Assembly: GCA_025201705.1 (NCBI GenBank)
Contig: MU616715.1
Location: forward strand, 5,242-50,215
Length of the DNA: 44,974 bases
Direction of reading: 5' to 3'
From: Dissophora ornata
Lineage: Eukaryota; Mortierellomycota; Mortierellomycetes; Mortierellales; Mortierellaceae
The position numbers and the translations under genes were made by a program. The notes beneath the pieces are model-generated. The model saw only the letters and a list, made by a program, of their open reading frames with translations, ran no database searches and had not been told where the DNA came from. Positions 35,601 to 44,974 of this stretch are shown here, piece after piece; within the stretch, counting starts at the first letter, position 1; the number at the start of each line of letters is the position of its first letter.

Positions 35601-38600
35601 GACTTCATTCAACAGACACCATTGATTCAGGGGTTGGTCAATATTCCTGTGCAGCTCGACGTGATCTGCTTCAGCTGGGATTCACTTCCAATGGACGGTC
35701 CCACGATAACCATGACGGGACTGTATCAACTAATGGTGCGGAAACTGTGGTGCAAAGATGCATTGCGATTAGGGAAGACAGCTGGAGGAAAGGGCCTAAA
35801 AGAGCGAGAAATCAACAAATTGGCGCCAAAGCATATCGATGAGCTGATGGCTACCGAGTTGCAACATCTTGGGTATCTTGCGTTCAAAGGGATGAAGAAC
35901 AATCACCAAATCGAATTTAATGAAACAGCACTACTCAGCGCGTTTGAGGATCTCAGACAGTTCGGTGCAACAGACCTTTTCCCACCTCAGCTCCTTGAAA
36001 TGATGAATCAGACATCATTTTTGCACACAGCAGATGCAGATCTGGATGCCAACAAGAGCGGTTCTCAGCAATCCTGGTATTTCTTGCATCTGACATTCCA
36101 AGAATATTTCGCGGCAACATGGATAGCCCAGCATCTACAAGTTAAACAACCATACCCTTCAGCTAGGATGATGACGGTGGAGCAAGCGAAAGCATTTGTG
36201 CAAGAGCATAAATACAACCCTCAATATGAAATTGTGTGGTGGATGGTCTCAGGACTCTTAGACGGAGAGGCATTGGAAGAGTTCTTCGGTCTTTTACAAG
36301 GATCACCACGCGATTTGATTGGAGGGCGCCATCAGCAAATACTGGCATCTTGCTTGAATGAGGCGCGAGCTCGATTGGACACCACAGTGGTGGCCAAGTT
36401 AGACGCGGAGCTGATGAAATGGCTGCACTTTGAGACTCAAACCTGCGACAGCAAAGGAGGCGGAAGCATATTAGGTTCCCAGACCTCATTTCCAGAGACC
36501 CTTCTAGTTGAGAACTTAGGTTCAGTGAGTTCCTGGAAAACAACTCTTGTGCAAACTTTGGAAGCCCGTTCTACATTATCAGAACCGGCTGTCCAGTTCC
36601 TCATTGGTGCACTCAAGGACGAGGACGCAGATATCAGGACCTCAGCAGCATCAGCATTAGGCAAGCAGTCTATGTTGCCTGAATCGGTCATCCGGTCCCT
36701 CATTGGTGCACTCAAGGATGAAGATCGACATGTCAGGAGGTCAGCGGCGTCAGCATTAGGCAGACAGTCTACGTTGCCTGAATCGGCCATCCAGTCTGCC
36801 ATCGATGCACTCAATGATGAAGACGCAGATGTCAGGTGTTCAGCAGCAGAAGCATTAGGCAAGCAGTCTAAGTTACCTGAATCGGCCATACAGTCCCTCA
36901 TTGGTGCATTCAAGGATGAGGACGCATACGTCAGGAGGTCAGCAGCATCAGCATTACACAACCAGTCTACGTTGCCTGAATCGGCCCTCCAGTCGCTCGT
37001 TGGTGCACTCAATGATGAAGATTGGTATGTCAGGTATTCAGCAGAGTCAGCGTTAACCAAGCAGCCAATGTTGCCTGAATCGGGCATCAAGTCCCTCGTT
37101 GGTGCTCTCAATCATGAGGACGCAGATGTCAAGAGGTCGGCAGCATCAGCATTAGGCAACCAGTCCGCGTTGCCTCAATCGGGTATCCAGTCCCTCGTTG
37201 ATGCTCTCAAGCATGAAAACGCAGATGTCAGGAGGTCAGCAGTATCAGTATTAGGCAACCAGTCTACTTTGACTGAATTGGCCATCCAGTCCCTTATTAG
37301 TGCGCTCAAGTATGAAGACACAGGTGTCAGGAGGTCGGCAGCATTGGTATTAGGGAAGCAGTCCACGTTGCCTGAATCGGCCATCCAGTCCCTCATTGGT
37401 GCACTCAAGGATAAAGATCGGCATGTCCGGGGGTTAGTAGCATTAGCATTAGGCAAGCACTCTACGTTGCCTGAATCGGCCATCCAGTCCCTCGTTGGTG
37501 CACTCGAGAATGAAGATCGGCACGTCAGGAGGTCAGTGGCATCAGCACTAGGCAAGCAGTCTGCGTTACCTGAATCGGCCATCCAGTCCCTCATTGGTGT
37601 ACTCAAGGATAAAGACACATATGTCAGGTATTCAGCAGCAGACGCATTTAGCAAGCAGTCTACGTTGCCTGAATCGGCCATCCAGTCCCTCATTAGTGCA
37701 CTCAAAGATGAAGACGCAGGTGTCAGGAGGTCGGCAGCATCAGCATTAGGTAAACAGTCGACGTTGCCTAAGTCCGCCATACAGTCCCTCATTAACGCAC
37801 TCAAGTATGAAGATCGGAATGTCAGGAGGTCGGCAGCATCAGCATTAGGCAACCAGTCTACGTTACCTGAATCCGCCATCCAGTCCCTCGTTGGTGCACT
37901 CGAGCATGAAGACGCGGGTGTCAGGTATTCAGCAGCATCAGTATTAGGCAACCAGTCAATGTTGCCTAAATCGGCCATCCAGTCCCTCGTTAGTGCACTC
38001 AAAAAAGAACACGAAGATGTCAGGCAGTCAGCAGCATCAGCATTAGGCAAGCAGTCTACGTTGCCTGAATTGGCCATACAGTCGCTCATTGGTGCACTCA
38101 AGGACGAAGACGCACATGTCAGTGGGTTAGCAGCATCAGCATTACACAACCAGTCCACGTTGCCCGAGTCGGCCCTTCAGTCCCTCGTTGGGGCACTCAA
38201 GGATGAAGCCGCATTTGTCAGGAGGTCAGCAGCATCAGCATTAGGCAGCCAGTCTACGTTGCCAGAATCGGCCATCCAATCCCTCATTGGTGCACTCAAG
38301 GATGACGACGAAGATGTCAGGTATTCCGCAGTATCAGCATTAGGCAGGCAGTCTACGTTGCCTGAATCGGGCATCCAGTCCCTCGTTGGTGCTCTCAATC
38401 ATGAAGACGCAGGTATAAGGAGGTCAGCGGCATCAGCACTAGGCAAGCACTCTACGTTGCCTGAATCGGCCATCCAGTTCCTCGTTGGTGTACTCAATCA
38501 TGAAGACGCAAGTGTCAGGTATTCCGCAGCATCAGCATTAGGCAAGCAGTCCATGTTGCCTGAATCCGCCATCCAGTCCCTCATTGGTGCACTCAAACAT

Positions 38601-39482
38601 GAAGACGCAGATGTTAGGAGGTTAGCAGCATCAGCATTAAGCAAGCAGTCTACGTTGACTGAATCGGCCATCCAGTCCCTCATTGGTGCACTCAAGCATG
38701 AAGATCGGCATGTCAGGAGGTCAGCAGCATCAGCATTAGGCAAGCAGTCTACATTGCCTGAATCGGCCATCCAGTCCCTGATTGGTGCACTCAAAGATGA
38801 AGACGAAGATGTCAGGAGGTCAGCAGCATCAGCATTAGGCAAGCAGTCTACGTTGCCTGAATCGGCCATTCATTCCCTCATCGGTGCACTCAAGGAGGAA
38901 GGCACATATATCAGGGAGTCAGCAGCATCAGCATTGGGCAACCAGTCTACATTGCCTGAATCCGCCATCCAATCCCTCATCAGTGCACTCAAGGATGGAG
39001 ATGCAGGTGTCAGGTATTCAGCAGCATCAGTATTAGGCGAGCAGTCAATATTGTCTGAATCGGCCATCCAGTCCCTCGTCGGTGCACTCAAGGATGGAGA
39101 TTGGTATGTCAGTAAGTCAGCAGCATCAACATTATGCAACTAGTCTACATTGCCTGAATCTGCCATCCAGTCCCTCATTGGTGCACTCAAGGATGAAGAC
39201 GGATATGTTAGGCAGTTAGTTACAGAGGTTCTGCATAACCAATGCTATTCACTGTGCATCGCACTGCCGCGCCTAGCTGAAGATGAAATAGCGTGTGTCT
39301 ATGAGAACCATCTATTTCTTTACAGTTGCAGGCGTATCATGTCTTTACATATACTAGACAACGAAATTTACTTCTACACAGAGCAAGGCTTAGTGCGCTC
39401 AGAACCCATTGAATCTGACAAGGAGAAAATCATCATATCAACCTTTTTAGCTGTTCAACATAAAGTGGTGATACATGCATAA
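32607..39482 (+). pseudogene. NACHT-HEAT NLR-like (STAND) protein gene with three in-frame stops
   Basis: A single reading frame of about 6.6 kb is interrupted only by TAG 34227-34229, TAA 35049-35051 and TAG 39141-39143; all segments are in the same frame, with no shift. A likely first exon runs from the ATG at 32607 to 32736 (GTGAGT donor), joining at 32824. Order of parts: a short TPR-like helix pair (GLDYIKDGDRYRDRGDFDKA, about 33060-33120); a Ser/Thr-rich linker; an all-helical Arm-like region to about 35000; a NACHT NTPase with Walker A GRAGIGKTT (about 35118-35144), Walker B VLFILDGLDEI (about 35350-35382) and ITSRPSGLD (about 35460); a winged-helix/helical part with FLHLTFQEYFAATWIAQHL (about 36085); then 27 HEAT-like repeats of 33 residues, and a short conserved-looking tail (EIYFYTEQGLVRSEPI) ending at 39482. 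STAND proteins of this layout act as ligand-triggered oligomerising switches in fungal non-self recognition or cell death. With three stops, a full-length product is not expected. The 35106-39143 block alone, NACHT plus repeats, remains open for 1,345 codons but lacks a strong ATG before Walker A. Confidence 0.85.
36570..39240 (+). repeat. 27 tandem 99-bp units encoding 33-residue HEAT-like repeats
   Basis: The unit consensus begins LPESAIQSLIGALKDED, continues through VRRSAASALGKQST and recurs exactly every 99 bp (for example TTGCCTGAATCGG at 36675 and 36774). No unit is a length variant. Positions 1-13 and 23-33 are nearly constant; positions 18, 19 and 22 vary strongly. This resembles PBS-lyase/HEAT short repeats with helix A, an acidic loop and helix B. 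Unit 26 carries the TAG at 39141, where other units have CAG. Confidence 0.93.
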
Positions 39483-39740
39483 GGCACACTAGTATCCTTG
39501 CAAGTGTTTGACAGTAGGTTTTTTCAGTTGATAATAAATTGCCACATTTTTCACCTGTCCTGTCTATCTAATTCCATGGATATTCATGCATTGCGAAGAC
39601 GACAGAAGACGTCTTACGTCCATCATCTGCACCAGCCACCATCTCATGTGTCATCCGACTTTCTTTACTTCCACTTGATGATGAGTGCTAACAAAATACA
39701 GAATGAATGGATCTACCCCTCACAACCAGTATTCGAGTTA
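39483..39740. other. 3' flank of the NLR-like gene
   Basis: AT-rich sequence following the terminal stop of the NACHT frame. An AATAAA lies at about 39533-39538 and may serve as the poly(A) signal. No gene is seen. Confidence 0.5.
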
Positions 39741-39996
39741 TATTGAACGGCCCGTTCCGCTTTCCTTTTTTGGAATGAGTCAGTTGGTCCGTTTGTTTGA
39801 CGCACTTCAAGGTCTCTTTGAGCTGAATGGAACTATTTGGATCGTCGCGACATCTCGCTGCTGCTCTTGATACTTGATTCTTGGACCTCCTCGTTTCACT
39901 GCAAGTAGGAGTGAGATTAACCATCCCATCCCCGCGTCAAACGAACTGACCAACTGACCCAATCCAAAAAAGGAAAGCGGAACGGGCTGTTCAATA
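39741..39996. mobile_element. MITE with 63-bp terminal inverted repeats and TA flanks
   Basis: The left end 39741-39803 (TATTGAACGGCCCGTTCCGC...) and the right end 39934-39996 are inverted repeats matching at 58 of 63 positions by hand alignment. The element is flanked on both sides by TA (39739-39740 and 39997-39998), the target duplication of Tc1/mariner-type elements. The internal 130 bp has no coding capacity. It is therefore a non-autonomous element mobilised in trans, probably recent, because the repeats are still about 92% identical. Confidence 0.88.
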
Positions 39997-40010
39997 TAGG
40001 TGGTGATGAA

Positions 40011-40370
40011 CTACTCATGTTTATGTTGAAACGGGGGTTTTGCTTTATTAGAATTGGCCCTCCAGCTAACTTGAAGAGACGGTTGGAAATTTGCGTTTCG
40101 CGCTTTTCTCGCGTTCCATTTGTGTTTCTTGAGGGCCATATTACTGTTGTAAAAGGAATCGAGGCGTGTCTCAACATCCTTGAGCCTGCCAACATAGTCG
40201 TTAATGCTTACTCCAGGGCTGCGAAAGGGAGGGGACAAATTGCTCTCGATGCTGCTGATAGTTGTCGAATCGTAGATTGTCCTGTCCTTTCTTTGCTCCA
40301 GCCAGCGTCGGTATTTCAATGTGGGCTGGCTGATACACTGCAAGCCGGGTTGTAAAATTTGGCGGCCACT
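40011..40370 (-). pseudogene. Fragment of a possible transposon-encoded protein
   Basis: A minus-strand frame reads QCISQPTLKYRRWLEQRKDR, then ISSIESNLSPPF, INDYVGRLKDVETRLDSFYN and KKHKWNARKARNANF before losing coding character and ending at 40011. It has no ATG and no identifiable C-terminal catalytic part. The motif of a DFYN-type segment followed by a basic KKHKW...RAR helix resembles proteins I associate with repetitive, transposon-like gene families in Mortierella genomes, but this is memory-based and weak. It lies directly beside the MITE and downstream of the membrane-protein gene on the same strand. Confidence 0.35.
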
Positions 40371-40428
40371 TTTTCCTCAGATGGTCCCTTGACCGCAGCA
40401 TCCGTCCCCGTTCCCTCGTTCGTATCTA

Positions 40429-42828
40429 CTATGTGACGATGAGGTTCTTGAGCAATGTCCCACAGTCGAGCATGTCGACATATCCTTTCTCCTTCTTCTC
40501 TTTCTCAACCGCAGAGCTCTCTCGGATCACTATGCTTCGCCCCTCCCGCCGTGTCCTCCAAACAGCTACCTTTGCAAAGTCTGATTGGTCCGAAACGACC
40601 TGGAAATCCGTCTTGCTGAGCACCCAGTTCTCGAGCACCGCCTGTTGCTGTTTTGAGATTTGCGACGACTGGTGCCGAGGCTGCTGCTGGGGACGTTCTT
40701 TAGGAATCACCCATTTAGGTATGATAACCTCCTCGTCCCATTCTTCCTGAGACTCCATGACCCTGGGTATCACAGTATCCTCAGAGACGACGACATAGAC
40801 GATCTTTTGACCTTTACGCTTCGGAGCAAATCCCTGAGCAATCTGGCGGGCGCAGGTTAGGTACCTGTTCACTATTACTTCCCGGTCTTTAGAGATGGAC
40901 TTCTGTGATTTCCTTGCTCTTCCTCTCTCTCCTACGTCTTGTTCTGATTCCGCAACTCCTTGCATTGGTCGAATATAAATTCCAACAGAGAATATCGCAG
41001 GGAGCTTGAACAACGTAGCGTATGGATGGATCAACTGCAGAAGTTCAAGTTTAGGTTGAATCAAGACGTCGAGGAGGCAACCAAAGGTCTTCGGAACGGC
41101 TTGGATTCTAGACATATCCCGCTCGTCGTGGATTGCTGTATGGAACGCGACAGAAATGCTCTCTTGAGAGACTACGGTCGATGAAAGCGAAGAGGCATGC
41201 GATAATGCAGAAATTGGTCCGTGCGCAGATGGTGCGTGGATGGTCGGTGCCCCACCACCGCGAACAAAGCCTGGTGCTGACTGTGAGTTTGACCTACTAC
41301 TGGCCATCCCGTTTTGAAGACCCAATTGCTCCTGGTTCAGTTGGACGATGTGATTTGGAACAGGTAAACCAAGTTCAAGAAACAGGCGGAGGGTCCTAGT
41401 GGTGTTGACGAACTGCGGTAGCAAATCTTGATTCAGAATCAACTCAACACCATCTTGTTTAAGGCCATTAATCAGCTTTTTCATGCGAGAAGAAGCTGTC
41501 CTCTGTCCAAGACGTCGTTGACCGCTTAGACGCTTGGAATAGTCGCTCATAACGAATGACGGTGCTGGATCGTAGGGCATCAGCTTCCGCTCAAAGCTGA
41601 CGCGATTCCTGCTTTTGCTCCTCAAGCCCCAGAGACGACGCTGCATTTCATCATCTGCCAGCTGTTCATCTTCATCATCATCACTGCCGATGCTATTGGC
41701 GAGTTCGTAGCTCTTTGTAGGGTACTGGTTGTTGATATTGTTGTTGTCATCGTTAACATGGCTGGAGAACAAAGGGTCGTGGAGTCGAAATAATCGGTCT
41801 AGGTCACGACTGGTCATGTCCTCCGTATTAATCTGGGCGGCGCGATCTGTTTTCGGTGGCGAGGTTCGATGCTGGATCAGTGACTGATCAAAGCTCTCCT
41901 GCAGATCTTCCACCTGATCCGGATTAATAAAGAATCCCCGCGATTCCGTAACGGACCACGCAAAGGCCGACACCATGGCCAGCATCTGCGAAAAAATGTC
42001 ACCACAAGGCTGCCGCACTTTGTCTGGATAAGACAACCGTGGGCAAGTATGGATAGTGTACCGAGAGGGCAGAGTTTTGTCCAACATCCGGTTCTGCAAC
42101 TGTACATAGTCTGGAATCCATGGACCGCAGCTATGATGGCTCCTAGCCCAGGATGGCGCCTCAGTCGATGAGACTTTGGGCGGCCTACCCTGTCCATTGT
42201 AATGCGCTGCTGCCATCTGAAGTGGCAATTGATTGACAAACAAGGTGATGAAGAAGGCTTGGTCGATAGGCCGTAATACACGCAGGAGGTTCACGAAATC
42301 AGAAGCAGGCACCAGTGTCTGATTCTTCCATGCATCAGAATTGAAGAACGAGCCTAGCGAGAGTGTAGGATCGCTGATATCCCACGTCTTAACTTCAGAG
42401 CCCAGTCGCATCACGGAGTCCATTACATTAGATTCCAATATATCCTTGTCTCCTTTTCCTCCCTCTGTCTCTGTCGGCGGCATCGCTAGTCTCGTTGCGG
42501 ATCCGTTGAAGCTGCTCAGCAAGATATCGTTGGTCTCAATGTCGCTATCGAAATCGTGAGCCATCATCACTGTCTTCCATGGATCCATTTCTGGCCATTG
42601 CCATTCACGCTCGAATTCCAGGGTATCCTCATGGGGTTGCCAGCTTTTCGTCATGTAGATCGTACAGGAAAGCATGGCAGAAAAGACGATGCAACCCAGC
42701 GTGACCCAACGTGGGTGCTGCGTACAGGAGGGCATACTATTGTGCTGAAGGTGGTGCGACGGTGGACCGCCGTGGTCATGGATATTGCGTAGGTGTTCGT
42801 CCAAAGAATTCCTGTGGCGTGGGGCCAT
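40429..42828 (-). CDS. Single-pass membrane protein, possible glycosyltransferase
   Basis: An intronless gene of 799 residues. The start is the only in-frame ATG near the 5' end (42828); the frame is open further upstream but without an ATG. A 40-residue His/Arg-rich cytosolic tail precedes a membrane segment at about 41-60 (WVTLGCIVFSAMLSCTIYMT), giving type II topology typical of Golgi enzymes. The lumenal part has N-glycosylation sequons (NGS, NQT, NTT), a Cys-containing block (CGPWIPDYVQLQNRMLDKTL and CPRLSYPDKVRQPCGDIFSQ), a long disordered insert with acidic and Asn-rich runs, and a C-terminal part. There, IFSVGIYIRPMQG, KIVYVVVSEDTVIPRVMES and MLDCGTLLKNL recall the GT-B donor-binding layout of fucosyltransferase-like enzymes (IHIR... 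/ SDs). The family assignment is inference only. The frame is intact. Confidence 0.75.
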   Translation of the reverse strand: MAPRHRNSLDEHLRNIHDHGGPPSHHLQHNSMPSCTQHPRWVTLGCIVFSAMLSCTIYMTKSWQPHEDTLEFEREWQWPEMDPWKTVMMAHDFDSDIETNDILLSSFNGSATRLAMPPTETEGGKGDKDILESNVMDSVMRLGSEVKTWDISDPTLSLGSFFNSDAWKNQTLVPASDFVNLLRVLRPIDQAFFITLFVNQLPLQMAAAHYNGQGRPPKVSSTEAPSWARSHHSCGPWIPDYVQLQNRMLDKTLPSRYTIHTCPRLSYPDKVRQPCGDIFSQMLAMVSAFAWSVTESRGFFINPDQVEDLQESFDQSLIQHRTSPPKTDRAAQINTEDMTSRDLDRLFRLHDPLFSSHVNDDNNNINNQYPTKSYELANSIGSDDDEDEQLADDEMQRRLWGLRSKSRNRVSFERKLMPYDPAPSFVMSDYSKRLSGQRRLGQRTASSRMKKLINGLKQDGVELILNQDLLPQFVNTTRTLRLFLELGLPVPNHIVQLNQEQLGLQNGMASSRSNSQSAPGFVRGGGAPTIHAPSAHGPISALSHASSLSSTVVSQESISVAFHTAIHDERDMSRIQAVPKTFGCLLDVLIQPKLELLQLIHPYATLFKLPAIFSVGIYIRPMQGVAESEQDVGERGRARKSQKSISKDREVIVNRYLTCARQIAQGFAPKRKGQKIVYVVVSEDTVIPRVMESQEEWDEEVIIPKWVIPKERPQQQPRHQSSQISKQQQAVLENWVLSKTDFQVVSDQSDFAKVAVWRTRREGRSIVIRESSAVEKEKKEKGYVDMLDCGTLLKNLIVT

Positions 42829-44974
42829 GTGATAAACCTGCGATGCGATGTGAGGGTAAGGCTTGATAAAGTGAAGGAATGAAAGTGCAAGAGCAAAAAC
42901 ACGACAGGACGGAATGGAAGATATAGGAGCGAAGAGAGGATGTGGAGAAGCAAGGAATATAACAGGTGCAGACAGCAGTCGAGCAGATGTGCACCATCCC
43001 AAGACAGGAGGGAGATGGAATAGGAGGGATCAGGAGCTGCAGGAGTCCAGGAGAGCTGTGAGGCGTAACAAATAGCGGGGGGACAGGACGGCGGGCGGCT
43101 GGAAAGAGCTATGGGGCACACTCGGCAGTCTATGCAAGAGGATTGTCAGAGACGAAACGCGCCGCGCGGATCAATGGCACACGTCCATCCTTCGCACCCG
43201 CGAGCCCTCACGACGCTTTCGCCCTGTCGACAGAAAACTAGTCACGAATTGCCACCAAATAAATGCCTCATAGAAATGTACTTTTGTTCTCGAGTCCACT
43301 GATGATTCGTTGACGCGATTCCCAATGGAGACAAGATCTATCGAGGCGCTGAATGCCCTTCTCGACTCTATCGCTGTCGACAGAGAATGCAAGTATTCAT
43401 GTTGCAGTCATTTTAAGCTTGAAACTGCAAAATAAAAACAAGTTGCTAATAAGTTCACTTGTGAATCAATGAACGACAGTGACGAAGGAGCATCTGATGG
43501 CGCTCATGCACTTGTGCAGCCAACAGGGAGAGTTCGCAACCGCATCCGTCATGGGCGCCTTACGTTTGCTGGATGTTCCCGACTCTGGTCAGTTCTCACA
43601 CGTTCAATTGCTTTAACCAGCAGTCAGACTAACACGTTCAGGGACACCAAGATCCGCACAACAGCTGACACTTTTTCCCTACCTTGATGACAACCAATCT
43701 TATTCATTTTTACGTCAGTCGAGAAGATGGTGGCAACCGGGTCCCGAAGGGTAGTTTATAAGGTATAAGGAAAGACAGAGGAGGAGGAGGTCTGTAAGTT
43801 TCGATCTGCGACAATGTAATTTGGCTGTGCAAACACGTTTCTGAGATGCATGTGTCCATCCTTGGTGCATCGCTTGTTTCCGCAGGTCAGGGACAAAGGA
43901 TCAGCCATCTCACTCATATGCAGACCAACTCAACGCTATTGCTCTTGTGATCGCTTTGTTCAAGGTATTTTATTCTCGAAAACGAGATCTACTGTGAAAT
44001 TGCGAATACCAACGTGGTGCATCTCTTTCTTCCTTGGGCATCCTGTGTCTCTCTGGGATGTCAAAGATCAATCAACTGCGGGGGAAACGGTAAAAAATAG
44101 AGCGTTTTTATGATATCAAGCTGATGTTTTCCCTGGTGCTCTCCGTCTATTTATCTGTTAGTCGTTATGAGCGATTCCATCACGGTATGTATTTTGATCT
44201 ACAACCACGTCATACCTATGTTCTATTGTTTTATTGTTTGCAAACTAAACATGTGTACATCCTGCGATTCTGTGGGCGGGCACAAATACACAAAAACAAT
44301 AATGGTAGTGTGAACATGTCCTGGCTGCACAACTGTCAGAAGCTTTGGGGATGCTAAAAGAAACGGCCGTTTCTGACAGCATGTTTGTAGAGTGCTCGTG
44401 AAGAGAGCGCTCGCACACACACACACGATGGCATATCGAATCCCTGGAGTCCACAATGGGCGGTTCGGGAGACTTACCATCTGGTTGTCTGTATTTGTCT
44501 TTCTTTTTTTACCCTGGATAAGGTACAGTAATTTTGATTCTTCAATGGTGTACATACATGTAGTCTATTCAATCTATTGTACGTGTGTAATAACCCGAAC
44601 ACTGACCTGCATGCCGCGCCGTGTCAAAAAATAACAACATTCCTGAGAGCAGCTGTTTTTTTTTTTCCCTTGGAGGGGGGGTATTTTTTGTCGCAATGCT
44701 GTATTCATCCTGGATATTGGGGAGCCTATTCGCTTGCTCGCTCGATCGCTCGACAGGATGCACTCTTTTTCGGGAGGCGGAGAAAGAAGGCAGAGCGGAA
44801 GCCATGTGTAATTTAAGAATGGAGAGCACCCCCCTCTATTGTAATAAAGATGAGGAGAGGGAGACGATTGCCATCCACCGGAAGCTCGCCGCGCTTGACA
44901 AATCCTAAAGGATGACCTGAATATGAATATACGACGTTGAGACAACGGAAATATCCGCGAATGCAGGGGGGGGG
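42829..44974. other. Gene-poor right end of the window
   Basis: This begins with the promoter and 5' region of the membrane-protein gene. Further right I find only short frames without plausible codon use or similarity. A CA dinucleotide run lies at about 44412-44425, a T run followed by a G run at about 44657-44680, and the window ends in a run of G. No tRNA-like or rRNA-like sequence was recognised. Confidence 0.5.

Noticed and set aside
37175..38158. Long minus-strand open frames (also 36437-37111, 38177-38398, 38498-38869, 38870-39139) antisense to the repeat array
   Set aside because: They are shadows of the 99-bp repeat: because the unit is a multiple of three, an antisense frame without stops repeats 27 times. 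Composition is Asp/Ala/Ser-biased with no independent support.
36570..39240. Regular direct repeats considered as a CRISPR array or DNA satellite
   Set aside because: Units are contiguous with no spacers, stay in frame and encode HEAT-like helices in a eukaryotic genome.
42829..43002. Upstream extension of the 799-residue membrane protein
   Set aside because: The frame is open but lacks an ATG, and the chosen ATG gives a clean type II topology.
43171..43392. Short minus-strand open frame right of the membrane-protein gene
   Set aside because: No ATG context, similarity or splice partners; composition is not distinct from neighbouring non-coding sequence.

Overview
The window is nuclear DNA from an intron-rich fungus. 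Spliceosomal introns (GT..AG, mostly about 60-700 bp) interrupt nearly every gene, and the conserved proteins are fungal in type (RAVE subunit Rav1, Drs1, a Vnx1-like antiporter, eL24). The NACHT protein with its leading Arm-like region and HEAT array, together with the kinase-like relic beside it, resembles families I associate with early-diverging fungi of the Mortierella group. That placement is inference. The last bases are a G run, which may be a contig end.

Left half (about 0.5-21.65 kb). All recognisable genes are on the minus strand, head to tail. From right to left they are: RAV1, a scaffold that assembles the vacuolar H+-ATPase (21651-11993); a mitochondrially targeted MoaC protein for molybdenum-cofactor synthesis (11650-10688); the nucleolar DEAD-box helicase DRS1/DDX27 (10406-7321); and a large helical-repeat protein I cannot name (7202-2110, possibly to 1737). 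A scrambled, apparently coding relic follows at about 1360-565.

Middle (21.65-30.3 kb). Three intact plus-strand genes are present: a Vnx1-like vacuolar cation/H+ antiporter (22174-26089), an FkbM-type methyltransferase with a membrane anchor (27152-28031), and ribosomal protein eL24 (28680-30263), whose first coding exon is only five bases long. RAV1 and the antiporter diverge from a 522-bp intergenic region. One assembles the proton pump and the other would spend its gradient, so shared regulation is plausible.

Right half (30.3-45 kb). This is an accessory-looking region. It holds a decayed minus-strand kinase-like gene, a roughly 6.9-kb NLR-like (NACHT-HEAT) gene whose single long frame is cut by three in-frame stop codons, a 256-bp MITE with 63-bp terminal inverted repeats flanked by TA, a fragment of a possible transposon-encoded protein, and a minus-strand gene for a 799-residue single-pass membrane protein that may be a glycosyltransferase. 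The last 2.1 kb contains no gene I can support. The most interesting object is the NLR-like gene. Its 27 tandem 33-residue repeats are nearly identical except at a few surface-type positions, the pattern expected of a recognition domain that diversifies, yet the gene is apparently inactivated in this copy.
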